64,000 nt of DNA. Origin: Verrucomicrobiaceae bacterium UBA7681. GTDB lineage: Bacteria; Verrucomicrobiota; Verrucomicrobiia; Verrucomicrobiales; Verrucomicrobiaceae. Every line of letters begins with the position of its first letter. The first letter of the stretch is position 1. Below, in pieces: positions 25,086 to 36,900 of the stretch. The stretch lies in NCBI GenBank assembly GCA_002482965.1, contig DLGZ01000053.1, positions 36,234 through 100,233 of the forward strand. The letters run 5' to 3'. Below the pieces are notes generated by a model that worked only from the letters and a program-made list of their open reading frames with translations, searched no databases and was not told where the DNA came from. The position numbers were made by a program, and so were the translations under genes.

Positions 25086-27080
25086 CTATTTTGACTGCGG
25101 GTTCCGCAGGTAGTACAGATGACCGTCCTCCGCGCCGCCGACAAAATCGGGCAGGCCGTCGGCGTTGAAATCCACGGTGGTGGGACTCACGTCGTGGCCT
25201 TCGATGTTGGCGCCGGAGAGGAGACCCATGTCGGCGAAGAACCATTTGCCATCGGCACTGGAGGTCTGGCGGATGAAGTTGGCGTTGGCGGAGTTGAGCA
25301 GGATGTCGAGCTTGCCGTCCTGGTCCCAGTCCATGATGCAGATTTTGCGGCGACCGCTTTTTCCGGCGATGCCAGCATTGAGGCGCAGAGGTTCGCCGGG
25401 CTTCATGGCGACAGGGGTTTTCACTTTGAGAGACTTGTCGGCGGGGCCGGAAGCTTGCGCTTCCTGTGCGGCGCAGAGCACACGCTGAGGATGCTTGAGG
25501 ATGAGTTTGCCATCCTGTTTTGCGCGTTCAAAGAAGGCGAGGTAGCCTTCCTGATCGAGCATGACGAGATCGGTGAGGCCGTCCTTGTTCCAATCGACGG
25601 CGACAGGTGTGGTGCGCCACTGGGTGAGCAGCGCCTTGCCTTCTGGGCGAAGCCAGCCGTAGGCGAGTGTAGGCTGCGGGCCGTTCCATTCGACCTCGAT
25701 GGGCTGTGCTGCGGCAAGCTGCGGCTTTTGGCGCGTGCCGATGTTTTTGTGCCACACGACTTTGCCGAGGATGGAGTTCAGCAGGAGATCCGGCAGGCCG
25801 TCGCCATCCCAGTCGGCCACGGTCTGCGTGGTGTAGCCCCATTTGGCCTCGCAGGGGCCCTGGATGGAACCATTTGGGCCGGCCATCGGTCGGATGACTT
25901 TGCCTGCGGCTTCGAGGCGCACGGGAGCGGCCCACTTTGGCTGCTCCACGCCTTTGCCGCTGAGATTTTCGATGAAGGCGATGTTGCCCGACGTGTTGCC
26001 GCAGATGATGTCGGTGTCGCCATCGCCGTCCCAGTCGAAGCCGACAGGCGTGGCGAGCGAGCCGAATTTCACCTGATCCGCCTCCTGCTGGAAGTAGCGC
26101 GGCGCGGCAAAGACGGGCGATTTGTTGTCGAACTTGCCGGTGTTTTCGATGAAGGCCACGCGGCCATCTTCGTCGCCGCAGATGAGATCGAGATCGCCGT
26201 CCTTGTCCCAGTCAATCGCGGTGGGCGTGATCATTTCGAGATCCATGGTGAGATAGCGGCCGGTGTCGGCCTTCAGGCGCACGCTGAGTTCATACTTTGG
26301 CTTGGTGCGCGTGCCGGTATTTTGGAAATAGGTGAATCCGTCGAGGAATTCGCCACAGAGGAGGTCGAGATCGCCATCGCCATCGAAGTCCGCGAAGTTC
26401 GGCGAAGGCCAGCCATAGGTTTCGACCGGGCGGTCAGTGGCCATGACTTTTTTCGGCTTGTCGTAGGCGGGTTTGTCGTTCGTGCCGGTGTTGTGCAGCA
26501 GGTACACATAGCCGCGAAGGGGGCCGTTCATCCAGCGGCCATCTTCAGTGTAGGCATTGTCCCAGCCGTACTCGGTCCAGTCACCGACGCCGACGATGAG
26601 GTCGTTGTTGCCGTCACCATCGAAATCCACCATGCGCCACATGTCGGCGCGGATTTTGTTGGGGTGAACTTTCGCGTTCACCGGCAGCTTCTGCTCATGC
26701 TCCAGGCCGGTTTTGAGAAAGTCAGGATACTCCCTGCCGGGTGAAAGCACACGGGGCCGACCGTCCACGTAGCTGACCTGCACATTCGACTTCCCGACGC
26801 TGATGCGTTTGGCGGGCTTGAACACGGGCATCTTGTTTTTCGCCGTGTCGCCGCTGGCGTTCTCGAAGAAATAAACGCCGTTGTAGGGCTTGTCAGGACA
26901 GTTCACGACAAGGTCGAGATCGCCATCGCCATCGAAGTCCATCGGCAGCGGCCAAGCCCATAGACCGACTCCAAGATCGACCACAAGGCCGGGGTTGTTG
27001 TACTTGAGCGGCGCGAGGCCGTCAGCGGCAAAGGCTTGACTGCAGAGGCAGGCAAGCAGGAGTGGTTCGAGGAGCTTCAT
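25086..27080 (-). CDS. Exported FG-GAP/VCBS-repeat protein
   Basis: 664 residues from the ATG at 27080, which opens a clear signal peptide (MKLLEPLLLACLCSQAFA). At least nine Ca-binding-like repeats with the core D-x-D-x-D-G-x-x-D are visible, such as DFDGDGDLDLVVN, DFDGDGNNDLIVG, DWDKDGDLDLICG, DWDGDGDTDIICG and DFNADGLPDFVGG. These build a multi-bladed integrin-like propeller, usually at the cell surface or periplasm. Enzyme activity is not indicated; a binding or lyase role could not be judged from sequence. It lies 16 nt downstream of the fucose isomerase-family gene, so co-transcription is likely. Confidence 0.85.
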   Translation of the reverse strand: MKLLEPLLLACLCSQAFAADGLAPLKYNNPGLVVDLGVGLWAWPLPMDFDGDGDLDLVVNCPDKPYNGVYFFENASGDTAKNKMPVFKPAKRISVGKSNVQVSYVDGRPRVLSPGREYPDFLKTGLEHEQKLPVNAKVHPNKIRADMWRMVDFDGDGNNDLIVGVGDWTEYGWDNAYTEDGRWMNGPLRGYVYLLHNTGTNDKPAYDKPKKVMATDRPVETYGWPSPNFADFDGDGDLDLLCGEFLDGFTYFQNTGTRTKPKYELSVRLKADTGRYLTMDLEMITPTAIDWDKDGDLDLICGDEDGRVAFIENTGKFDNKSPVFAAPRYFQQEADQVKFGSLATPVGFDWDGDGDTDIICGNTSGNIAFIENLSGKGVEQPKWAAPVRLEAAGKVIRPMAGPNGSIQGPCEAKWGYTTQTVADWDGDGLPDLLLNSILGKVVWHKNIGTRQKPQLAAAQPIEVEWNGPQPTLAYGWLRPEGKALLTQWRTTPVAVDWNKDGLTDLVMLDQEGYLAFFERAKQDGKLILKHPQRVLCAAQEAQASGPADKSLKVKTPVAMKPGEPLRLNAGIAGKSGRRKICIMDWDQDGKLDILLNSANANFIRQTSSADGKWFFADMGLLSGANIEGHDVSPTTVDFNADGLPDFVGGAEDGHLYYLRNPQSK

Positions 27081-27096
27081 GGTTGGAAAAAAACAA

Positions 27097-28701
27097 TCAG
27101 CGCGACAGCGTGCCGCACACATTTACCTGCATGCCCAGAGCACGGGCCATTGCTGCCTTGGCAAACATGCAGTCGTCCGCCGCCTTGGCGTCATTGGCAT
27201 AGGCGACCTGCATGTGATTGGCCTGATGCTTAGCCATGAGCTGGTCACGGCTCACGCCATAGGTCACGGCGCTCATGATCGGCCACTGCGGTGTGGTGAG
27301 CTCCCAGCGGCGCTCAGTTTCCTCACGCGGGAGATCGACGACACAGCCGCGACCGATGTCCATGTGCAGCGTTTCATCCTGCACGTAGATACGTGACCAG
27401 ACGATTTCGCCAGGCTTGGAAATTCCGCGCAGCGTGGAACCGCCGCTCGGGAAGTACATCGGCGGCTGACGGAAACCTTCGGCGCTCTTCCAGCCTTCAG
27501 CGAAATGGGCGGGCGGTGCCGCGCCGCTGATGAGGAAGACCCAGACGTAGTCCTTGCCGTATTTTTCGCCCCAGCGCACGTCGTGCAGCGTCGTTTCAAT
27601 GGGCTGCTGCAGGGCGCGATGTACGCGCTGCGTGAGCATGCCGTCCAGGCCGGCACATTCATCGACCTCATTGAAATGCAGCAGCGGCTGGCCTTCCAGC
27701 AGGGTGCGTTTGCGGTCACGGGACTTCACCGGCGGGCGGTCCGAATTGTTGAGCATGCCTTCGACGAGATCACTCGCTGGCAGCAGATCCTTCAAGCCCT
27801 GCTGATACTGGATGCCGATGGCGTCACAGCCGAAATCATCTGCGATGCGCAGCGCAGCGGCGTACATCTTGCACTGCAGCCGCACCTGATCGCGTGTGAG
27901 CTGCGTGGCGTGATCGTCGCCGAGCTGGAAGGTCATGCCGTGCTTCACCATCCAGGTGTGGATGGCCAAGGCGTCCGAATCGGTCACCTGCATGGCCTCA
28001 TGATACAGCGCCGACTGGCTCAGCCGCTCCTTGAACACACCGCAGGCATGCAGCGCATGGTCAGGAATGATGGCATTGAACATGCCCATGCAGCCTTCAT
28101 CGAAGATGCCCATGATCGCCTTTTCCGTGCGCAGTGTAGCGGCCAGCTCCTTGCCCAGAGCCGTTGACTTGGCCGGCACCTTCACCTTCTCCAGCTTTTG
28201 CACGTGGCTGAGATCATGAGTGATGCTACCGGACTTGAGCCACTGCTTCAGCTTGGTCTTGAAAAACGTGTCGGTGAAGTCCTCGCTCCACAGCGTCGAG
28301 TATTTCACGCCCGCCTTCGTGAGCGAGCCGTTCAGATTAAGCATGCCCACCAGCCCCGGCCACTGGCCGCTCCAGTTGGCCACGGTCAAAATTGGACCGC
28401 GATGCGTGGTCAAACCGGCCAGCACATGATGCGAGTACTGCCACACCGCCTCCGCCACGATCAGCGGCAGTTCGGGGTCGATGCCGCGAAACACCTCGAT
28501 GCCCATCCGCTGCGAGTCGATGAAACCGTGCTTCTTCGAGGTGTCCAAAGCATGCGCACGTTTGACCTCCCAGCCCTCCGCTTTCAGTGCGGCACCCAGC
28601 GCCTCTTCCATGGCTGCCTGGGCCGCCCAGCAGGTTTGGTTGGCAGAAAGGCGCAGGTCACCGCTGGCCACAAGCTGAACGATTTTGGATTTGGATGGCA
28701 T
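27097..28701 (-). CDS. L-fucose isomerase / L-arabinose isomerase superfamily protein
   Basis: 534 residues from the ATG at 28701 (28710 is also possible; neither has a good ribosome-binding site). Overall layout and segments such as [46 protein letters not shown] and [13 protein letters not shown] match fucose isomerase-like proteins common in Verrucomicrobia, which use a bound Mn2+ for aldose-ketose isomerisation. Length is close to the family norm. The substrate could be fucose, a related deoxysugar or another pentose. Cytoplasmic, no signal peptide. A pair of direct repeats upstream (28761-28794) may regulate it. Confidence 0.72.
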   Translation of the reverse strand: MPSKSKIVQLVASGDLRLSANQTCWAAQAAMEEALGAALKAEGWEVKRAHALDTSKKHGFIDSQRMGIEVFRGIDPELPLIVAEAVWQYSHHVLAGLTTHRGPILTVANWSGQWPGLVGMLNLNGSLTKAGVKYSTLWSEDFTDTFFKTKLKQWLKSGSITHDLSHVQKLEKVKVPAKSTALGKELAATLRTEKAIMGIFDEGCMGMFNAIIPDHALHACGVFKERLSQSALYHEAMQVTDSDALAIHTWMVKHGMTFQLGDDHATQLTRDQVRLQCKMYAAALRIADDFGCDAIGIQYQQGLKDLLPASDLVEGMLNNSDRPPVKSRDRKRTLLEGQPLLHFNEVDECAGLDGMLTQRVHRALQQPIETTLHDVRWGEKYGKDYVWVFLISGAAPPAHFAEGWKSAEGFRQPPMYFPSGGSTLRGISKPGEIVWSRIYVQDETLHMDIGRGCVVDLPREETERRWELTTPQWPIMSAVTYGVSRDQLMAKHQANHMQVAYANDAKAADDCMFAKAAMARALGMQVNVCGTLSR

Positions 28702-28760
28702 AAACCACATCTTAGCAAGGAGACTTGCAGATCACCAGCATAACTGACAACTGGAGCCAG

Positions 28761-28794
28761 ATGAGCATCCTTGGCACCTGAATGACCATCCTTG
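28761..28794. promoter_or_regulatory. Direct repeats upstream of the fucose isomerase-family gene
   Basis: ATGAGCATCCTTG (28761-28773) and ATGACCATCCTTG (28782-28794) differ at one base. Their starts are 21 bp apart, two helical turns. On the minus strand they read CAAGGATGNTCAT. They lie 50-85 nt upstream of the isomerase start, a plausible operator position. Confidence 0.4.
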
Positions 28795-28806
28795 ATCTAC
28801 CCCACC

Positions 28807-30921
28807 CTATTTGGCCTCCACGCGGAAGCGAGGGTCATCCCAAGCCAACGGGGGGCGCTTGCCCAGCAGGAGGTCATAGATAGTGTGGTTCGTCTTCATC
28901 ATTTCGGCCAGCATGTCCTTCCACGGCCGGTCCGCTACGCTGACGAGACCGGTGTTGTAGCTCTCGCCGTTGTATTTGCTGAACCATCGACCTGTCGTGG
29001 CCTGATCTATGAGGGTGAACCATTCAATGCCAATGACAAAGCCAAGGGCGGCGCTCTGCTCGACGTAGTTGCGATAGGCCAGTCCGCGCTCCTGCTGGCT
29101 GCTGACTTCACGCCCGCCCACCAGCCCGCTGTCCTTGGGCGAGGCCCAGAAGAATTCGCTGAGCATCATCGGCTTGTTGCCGGTCCATTCGTGGAAGCGC
29201 TTCAGCGCCGCTGTATCGACGCCGAAGGTGTAGTAGTTGTAGGATACAACATCGAGATGCCTGCCCATGATGCGGCAGAGTTGCTCGTCATTCATGGTCA
29301 CGGGCTGAAGGCGGCTGCCAAGGAGCATGTGGTTCTTGTCGTGCTGGCGGAACAGCTTCTCGATCTGCGCGAAGTAGGTTTCCATGAACGCACCGACATA
29401 TGCTTTCATATCTGCTTTGGCTGAGTCCGTTGTCACTGCGAGCCCGACGTCGATCAATTCGTCAAATGACGTGGCAGTGGCCTGCCAGGCGGTGTTGAAG
29501 ACGGCGATAGAATGGTATTTATCCTTCAGCACTGCCACCAAACGCTGCTTGCAGGCTTGCTTGCCGGTGAGGGAGGGAACGACACGTGAGATTTCATCGT
29601 AACGCGGCTCATTCACGATGAAGTAGCCGATGAGCAGCGGATCGTTTGCGCGCGCTGGCAGCTCACGCGCGAGGTTTTCGGCGATCTTTTGCGCGGTGGC
29701 TGCATCATACGGATCCCACACTTCATGCACGCCGGGGATGCGGGGAACGCCTTCCCAGGCGTTGATCGGCAGGCTGGTCACATACGGGAAATCGGCCTGC
29801 ACATGCGCCCGCTCCGGCGTGGGACTGAAAGCGCCGATGGAGTTGAAGCCCCATTTGCGCACCCGCTCGATCATGCGCGTGGCGTGCGTTTCATAGTCAT
29901 AGGGAGCGCCGAATTTGCGGATCACGTTCGCGAGGTAGAACGAGAAATGCGCATCGCCATCACCGGGACGGAAGGCGCTGGCAAACTCGCTCTCCGCCTT
30001 CGGCAGCCATTCGTAGATACCCTCACGACCTATGACGTAGGTGTAGTCGTCACTTGGTGCGAAACCGCATATGCCGAGGTGGAAGAACGCGTTCCCATCC
30101 GGATCAATGAGCCACGACTTGTCCTGCTTTTGCTCCACATGGAAAAAGCCGGTCTTCTTCAATCCCAGCGCTTCACCGCTGCCGGGCTGACCACCGAAAC
30201 GATCCAGCTTCGGCGTTTCGATGCTGGCGTAGTAAGCCTTGTCCGCTTCCACATCGGCCTTGAGGTCGTCCAGGCTCTTCAGCTTGTTCGGAAACGAGTC
30301 TTTGAGGCTCTGACCGAAGGGATCGATCAACTTCGCGACTGCGGCGAGATTGGAGGTGATACGAATTTTCGCTGTTGGCTGGTCAGCATTGTAGGGCACT
30401 AGGAAGGACCAATTGTAGATCGCCCAGTTCCACTCGCGGTTGTCCGTGAGCTGCTGGAAGGCGTAGTCCGGCGTGGTGAAGCTCAGGCTCTGGCCCTGCG
30501 CGTTCTTTAGCAGGAAACTTGTGCTGCTCAGGCTCGCGAACTGCGGGGGCGAGGACTTTTCCGCCGGGAACGTTCCCTCCTTCTCTGCAATCTTCCATTC
30601 TCCGCCTTTGGCGAAGCCGATGTCGATGAGCACAGACATCTTCCATGACTTCACACCTGCAGGAACGCTTTTGAAAGTGAGATCGATCTCATCCTTGCTG
30701 ATGGCAACCGTGCACTCCGCCCCGCCCTCATAGCGCACCGTCGCATTCGGCCCCGCTGCTTTGACCTCGATCTGTTTTTGGACCGGTTCAAACTCGGGGT
30801 AGGTCAGTGTGAAACTGCCGAGGCTCCCAGCGGAGACTTCGATGCCCTCATTGGTCGTTTTGAGTTCGGCAGCGCTGGAAAATGCGACGAAGAAGGCAAG
30901 GATTGGCAGGGTGCGGAGCAT
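28807..30921 (-). CDS. Exported glycoside hydrolase, clan GH-A type (agarase/beta-galactosidase-like)
   Basis: 704 residues from the ATG at 30921, giving a signal peptide (MLRTLPILAFFVAFSSA). The N-terminal part (about 20-230) is beta-rich. From about 260 on it is TIM-barrel-like: WLIDPDGNAFFHLGICGF, then RVRKWGFNSIGAFS, GYFIVNEPRY (candidate acid/base Glu after Asn) and MMLSEFFWASP (candidate nucleophile Glu). The NEP motif and SEF are typical of clan GH-A families 42/50. The specific substrate cannot be fixed from sequence; an agar- or galactan-like polysaccharide is possible. It lies 48 nt downstream of the giant repeat gene. Confidence 0.65.
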   Translation of the reverse strand: MLRTLPILAFFVAFSSAAELKTTNEGIEVSAGSLGSFTLTYPEFEPVQKQIEVKAAGPNATVRYEGGAECTVAISKDEIDLTFKSVPAGVKSWKMSVLIDIGFAKGGEWKIAEKEGTFPAEKSSPPQFASLSSTSFLLKNAQGQSLSFTTPDYAFQQLTDNREWNWAIYNWSFLVPYNADQPTAKIRITSNLAAVAKLIDPFGQSLKDSFPNKLKSLDDLKADVEADKAYYASIETPKLDRFGGQPGSGEALGLKKTGFFHVEQKQDKSWLIDPDGNAFFHLGICGFAPSDDYTYVIGREGIYEWLPKAESEFASAFRPGDGDAHFSFYLANVIRKFGAPYDYETHATRMIERVRKWGFNSIGAFSPTPERAHVQADFPYVTSLPINAWEGVPRIPGVHEVWDPYDAATAQKIAENLARELPARANDPLLIGYFIVNEPRYDEISRVVPSLTGKQACKQRLVAVLKDKYHSIAVFNTAWQATATSFDELIDVGLAVTTDSAKADMKAYVGAFMETYFAQIEKLFRQHDKNHMLLGSRLQPVTMNDEQLCRIMGRHLDVVSYNYYTFGVDTAALKRFHEWTGNKPMMLSEFFWASPKDSGLVGGREVSSQQERGLAYRNYVEQSAALGFVIGIEWFTLIDQATTGRWFSKYNGESYNTGLVSVADRPWKDMLAEMMKTNHTIYDLLLGKRPPLAWDDPRFRVEAK

Positions 30922-30969
30922 GTACGAGTGTGGCGGAAACAGGCCGCCGCGCAACGCCACACCTTCAAT

Positions 30970-33900
30970 TCATCGACGGCGACGGAAACAAGCCAGCAGG
31001 GTTCCGAGCAAGAGGAACATGGCACGCCCGGGCTCAGGAACGACGACAATGACACCGCTGGTGGTGAAGCGGCTGATGTCCCAGACCAGGCCGCCGGTGA
31101 GTTCTGGCAGGTCGAACTGCGAAAGATCATCGCCAGCGCCGGTGCGGAAATTTGTGCCGACAGCGAAGCCGCTGAAATCGGTGGTCACCAGTTCATTCCA
31201 GTCGAGCAGATTGAAGACCTGACCTGCCTGGGCAGTAAATTGATCCGGAAGCACCTGCACATTGCCGCTGAAGGTGAGCGTGGTCCCGGCGGCACCGCCA
31301 AACGTGAGCAGATCATGCTGGCCCGTGCCAACGCCACCAAAGGCATCCACATAGGCGTTGTACCCGTCGCTGCCGATTGTGTTGCCGCCGAAGCTTGAAT
31401 CGATGCCCCCTTGATTGTTCGCTGTCGTGATGTCGAGGATCACATGCGAGCCGCCCTGCACCTCAAAGACGGCCTGGCCGGAGGATTGAAAGGTGAGGGT
31501 GCCAAGATCTCCCGCCGCCGTGCCGTTTCCGGCCTGCAGTGTGGCATTGCTCTCAAGCGTGAAACTGCTTCCCCGAACCACACCGCTGCCCATGAGCGTG
31601 GCACCGTCTGCGACTGTGACAGCGCCGGTGCCGGTGGTGCCCGTCGCGCTGACGAGCAGCGCGCCTTCATTCACCTGAGTGGCTCCGCCGTAAGTGTTCA
31701 CTGCGGTGAATTCGAGAGTGCCGGTGCCTTCCTTGACGACTGACCCCGTGCCGCTGAGTTGACCGGTGAGGCGGGCATCGACGTTGGTGCTGCTGGCCCC
31801 ATCGGCGACCTCGATGATGCGATCACGCGAGCCGAGGTTGATGGCGTTTTGGAACTCGACGGTATTGGTCGAATAGACTGAGCCGAACATCAGGCTGTAG
31901 TTGTTGTCGCCACCAGGGCCGCTGAGGAAATTTGATGCTCCCCAAGTCAGCGCCGTCGGGGCGGCCGTGCCGCCGAGTGCCACGACGCGATCGGCACCAT
32001 ACGCGCTGAAGCCGCCATTGCCCACGAGGGCCACCTGCCCTGCCGCCGTGCCGAGTGCACGGGTGAAAGCGCCGTCCGCTGTATCGTTCAAGTCCGCGCC
32101 GATTTCGAACACGCCACCGCCGTAGATGCGAAGGGCATTGGTGTTGTAATCGCGGGCGGCTCCCTGCATGCGGAAGACACCGCCAGTGACATAGAGATCG
32201 GCGGGGTTGGCGGTCTGGCTGTAAGTGGTGAGACCGGTGCCGGCAATGATCACGGTCTGAGTGGCCAAGCTGATGTCCAACGCCAAGGTGCCAGTGCTGT
32301 AATTGGTGAAGTAAATGGCACCGCCCGTGACGGCACCTGTGCTTGCGGTGATGGTGGCATTGTGGGTTCCTGTGGCCAGAATGCCGCGACCATAGGTTCC
32401 AACGTTGATATTGTTGGCCCCCATGTCGAGCGTCACATTGCCCACGGTGGTGTCGAGTTGGATGGTATTGAAAGTGAGGCTGGCAGTGCGGGTCACATTT
32501 CCCGAGATGAGGAAGTTCGTGGTGCTGGACGAATTGCTCACCGTGAGCGCGGTGGCTGCGGTGTAACGCACGATTTCATTGCTGCCGTTTTGGGTGGCGA
32601 ACCCCAGACCGGAGTCATCCTGCACATAAAGGGTGGCACGATTGCTGTTGGTGCCCATCAAAATGCCGTTGATGACGGCCGCGTTCGTGAGGGAACTGGC
32701 CACCAGGGTGCCACCGCCGGTGACATCGAGAAGGAAGGGTGTGTATCCTTCGGCTACGAAAGCACTGGTGGTGATGGTGGCACCGTTTTCGATGCGCAGC
32801 ACACCGGTGGTGAAGCCAGCAGTCTGCACCTGGGTGATGGCGCCGATGGTGGCCGTGGTGGCGTTGGCAATCACGAGCGTGCCGCCGTTCATCTTGATGG
32901 TGGAGGTGGCGCTGAGCGGCACCCCTGTGCTGTAGTCCGCCACCAGGGTCCCGTTGCTGATGGTGGTGTCGCCGGTGTAGCTACTGGTACCTGTGAGAGT
33001 CAGGGTGCCGGTGCCTATCTTGGCAAGGGCCACGGTGCCAAGCGCCGCGCCGCCGGTGTTGTCCACGATCAGGCCTGCATAAGTGCTGGAGGCATGGTTC
33101 ACGCCGACTGTCAGCGTGCGAACGGCACTGGTGGCACTTTCGTTGGCGATGATGCCGGAGACCACGCCTGCGGCCCCGTTGAGCGCGTTCACGGTGATGC
33201 TGGTGTTGTTCAGATCGAGCTTGCCGCCCGCCAGCGCGCCGCCATTGACCGTGAGATTTCCATTGGCGAGCGCATTTGAATTAGCCACCTGCAGCACACC
33301 TTCGTTCACGGTGATGCCACCCGTGAAAGTGTTGGCCTGCGACAGAGTGGTGGTGCCAGCACCGGTCTTCACGACGGCCAGATTGCCGGTGATGATGCCC
33401 GTGTAGTTAGCGGCACCCGTTTCATTGATGGTGAGGGTGGACAGCTTGCGACTGCTGTTCTTCAGCTCCGCGTTGGTCCCGGTGACACCATCATTCCGCA
33501 AGCTACCGATGGTCTGGTTGAAGCCTCTCATGTCCACCCCCGCATATTCGTTGTTGTTGGAGTTGGTGAAGTGAATATCGAGCACCGTGGTTGTCGGCAG
33601 GGTGTTGTCCGCACCGAGGTAAACCGTGCCACGCACGATCTCAGTCTGGCCGCCCCAGTCATTGCCGGTGCCGGAGAGGATCACGCCGCCAGTGCCTGTG
33701 TACTCACCACTGAGGCGAAGGGCGAACGTATTGACACCATCGGTGATGTTCCCGCTGATGGTCAGCATGCCGCCTTCCTGCACACCAATGCGTGCCAGAT
33801 CCGCCCCGAGAATGACATTGCCCGCCCATTCGGCGGTGGCGTTCAAGCCGGCCTGCAAGCCACCGCGATTCACCTGAGTGCTGCCGTCCCCGGTGGTACC

Positions 33901-36900
33901 AGTGGTGCTGGAAACGGTGATTGTTTCGCCTGTGACGACGACGCCGTTCGCCAGCTCCACCTGAGAGTTCCCGGTGACCACGGTACCGCCGGTGGTCGAT
34001 CCCAATGCTGTGTTGCTCAGTACGCGCAGAATGCCGCCATTGACGGTGGTGACGCCAGTGTAGGTGTTGTTACCGCTCAGTTCCAGAACGCTGGTGCTGG
34101 TCTTGGTCAGGGTGCCGGTGGAACTCACCACGCCGCTGAGGGTGAGCGTGTTCACACCGCCGACCGTGGTGCCACCTGAGAGCACGACATTATTGCTGAC
34201 CGCACGCGCCGCGCCATCCGCCAGCAGGCTGCCACCGCTCACGGTCAGCACCCCGGATCCCAAGGCCAGATTGTTGCCGATGCCAAGCGTGCCACCGGTC
34301 ACCGTCACACCGCCGTCAAAGGTGTTGGCCTGGCTCAGAGTCAAGGTGCCGCTGCCGGACTTGGCGAGACCCGCTGGCGAGCCGGTCACGCTGTTGCTGA
34401 TCACACCGGAAAGAGTGGCGGTGTTCGCATCCACCCGGATGCTGCGGTTTGTACCGTTGAGATCGAGGCCGTTCACAAAATTCAGCGCCGCAGTGGCGGT
34501 GGAGGCGTTCAGCACCAGAGTGGAGAGATCAAAGTTGGCCCCACCCCATTGCAGGGTCGCGCCACTGCCGCCGAGATTCACCGTCACTGCAGTTCCCGCC
34601 GCGCTGAACCCCGCCGCGCTCCCCGTCAGACGCACAGTACCCACCGCCGTGCCGAGTGCACGGCTAAACGTGGCGGCGGTGGACTCAAATACCCCGCCAT
34701 TCAGCAGCAGGGCGGATCCCGTGGGCAGGCCCGTGCCATCCGCCGCACGCAGCACGCCTTCACTCACGCGGGTGATGCCGGTGTAGGTGTTGGCACCACT
34801 CAAGATCAGCAAGCCAGCGCCGCTTTTGCCAAAGCCGGTGGCGCTGGTATTATCGGCAATGGCGGATGCGATCTGCAAGGTGCCTGCGGTGTTGTACTGG
34901 CTCACCGTTAGTTCTCCGCCCGCAGTACCACGAATGCTGCCACCTGTGATGAGCGAGGCGCCGCTTCCTGCATTGGCGGTCATCAAAATGACATCCGAAT
35001 CAATCGTGTGCGTACCAGCCAAAGTCACGGTGAAAGGCCCGGCGGTGTTGAACCGCAATGCCGCGATGTTGGTGGCGCTGTAGGCCACCGGATTGCTGCC
35101 AGTGACATCCATCGCCCCGCCCGTCGTCCAGGTATTCGTACCGGTGGGAATCCAACCACTGAACGCCGTCAGCACCCCCGACTGCGCCGCGACCAAATCG
35201 GTACCATTGAGCGTGGCGCCCACCAGCAGGCCACCTGTCACATTCCCGGCCCCGGTTGGCGCATTGGTGAAGACAATGCTGCCGCCCACGACAGGATTTT
35301 GCACAAAGTTCACCGTGCCGCCGGTACGCACATAGGGGCTGGCGCCGGTGATGGTCAGTGTCGCCGTGGTGCTGGCCGCAGCGGTGACATTCACCGTGTT
35401 CGCACCGCCGGAGATCGTGAGACTGGCAAGACTTTGAGTGTGCGAGCCCGCTGCTGCGGACATCAGGGTGAAGGTGCCGCCGCCTGTGGCATCACCGAGG
35501 GTGAGTGTCGCAGCTGTGTTGATGCGGTTGGCCACGCCGTTGTTGTTCGCAGTGGTCGGACTACCGTCCTGGAAAATGCCGCCGCGGTTCACGATGAGGG
35601 CCGTCGTGTTGGTCAGAGCTCCGGCTGTGCCCGCCACACTGAAAGTGCCCCCACTCGTGGTGGTGGTGCCGGAATAGCTGTTCGCCGCAGTCACAAACAG
35701 TAGCCCGCCGCCGGTCTTTACCAAACTGCCGCCCGAACCGCTGACGATCACCCCGAGAGAGGTTGTGCCATTGAGCACGTTGAACGTGCGCGTGGCTGCG
35801 CCGATTTCGAGCAACGGCTGCACGCTGGTGGTCGCGTTGGTGCTGATGTTGTTTGTTCCCGTGCCGATGAAATCACCGTTCAAGTACAGGATCACACCCG
35901 CATCTCCCACATTCATCGTGATGGTGCGCCCGGCCATGAGCAGTCCGCCAGCACCAATGGTCAGCGAAGTACGTGGATTGGCCGCGCCGTTGGTGCCGCC
36001 GATCAAAATGTCAGCCCCGGTGAGGATGGCGCTGCCGACATTCCAGCTCGCCGGACTGGCGTTGCTGTTGATGGTGAACAGGCTTCCCCCCGCCAGTGTG
36101 AGCGCACCGGAGATGGTATAATGCCCCGTGTTGCTGCCGGACATGCCACCGGAGTTCTGCGTGTAGAATGCGATCGTTTCATCCGTGAACAACCCTGTGA
36201 TCGTCCCGCCGTTCAGCGTGATGCCTGCTGTATCTGCGATCTGGTTGCTGGTGCTGAGCTGCAAGGTGCCACCGGTGTTGACGATGATATTGCCCACCAC
36301 TGAGGTGATGCCCGCCGTTTTGTTGAGCCGTAAAGTGCCCGCATTGATGGTGGTGTCGCCGGTGTAGGTGTTTGCCTCGGCACCGTTAAACGTCAGCGTT
36401 CCTGCGCCGTTTTTGATCAAGGATGCCGTCGTCGCAGCGCCATTGTAAATGATAGGGGCGATGCTCAGATCCGCACCGCCGCCAGCCACGGTGAACGTCC
36501 GGCTCACCACTCCAGTGGTGCCGCTCAGGCTGACATACGGCAGCAGGTCGGTGCCGGACTCCCGCGTGATCGATGAGGCGGTGGTGCCACTCGTGGTGAC
36601 ATCTCCATTCAAGACCAGCTCACTGCCGCTACTCCCAGTGCTCATACGAATGCTGCTGCCGTCCAGTGCCAAACCGCCTGCACCGATGGTCAGGGTGGTG
36701 CGGTTGGCCAAGCTGCCGCCATTCCCGAAAATCGTGAAACCATTCGCCACAGCCGTAGATGATGCAGCACCATTCATACCCACGAGGCTGAGGCTGCCGA
36801 AGTTCAGCAAGGAACCGCTGTTGCCCACGAACACCTTGTTTTCACCGGCTGCAAAACTCACCGCGCCGATGTTCCAGACACTGCTTGCTCCCGCATTGAA

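Noticed and set aside
25119..26744. 541-residue plus-strand frame
   Set aside because: Antisense to the FG-GAP gene; no start context and repetitive Val/Glu/Gly composition typical of the opposite strand of repeats.
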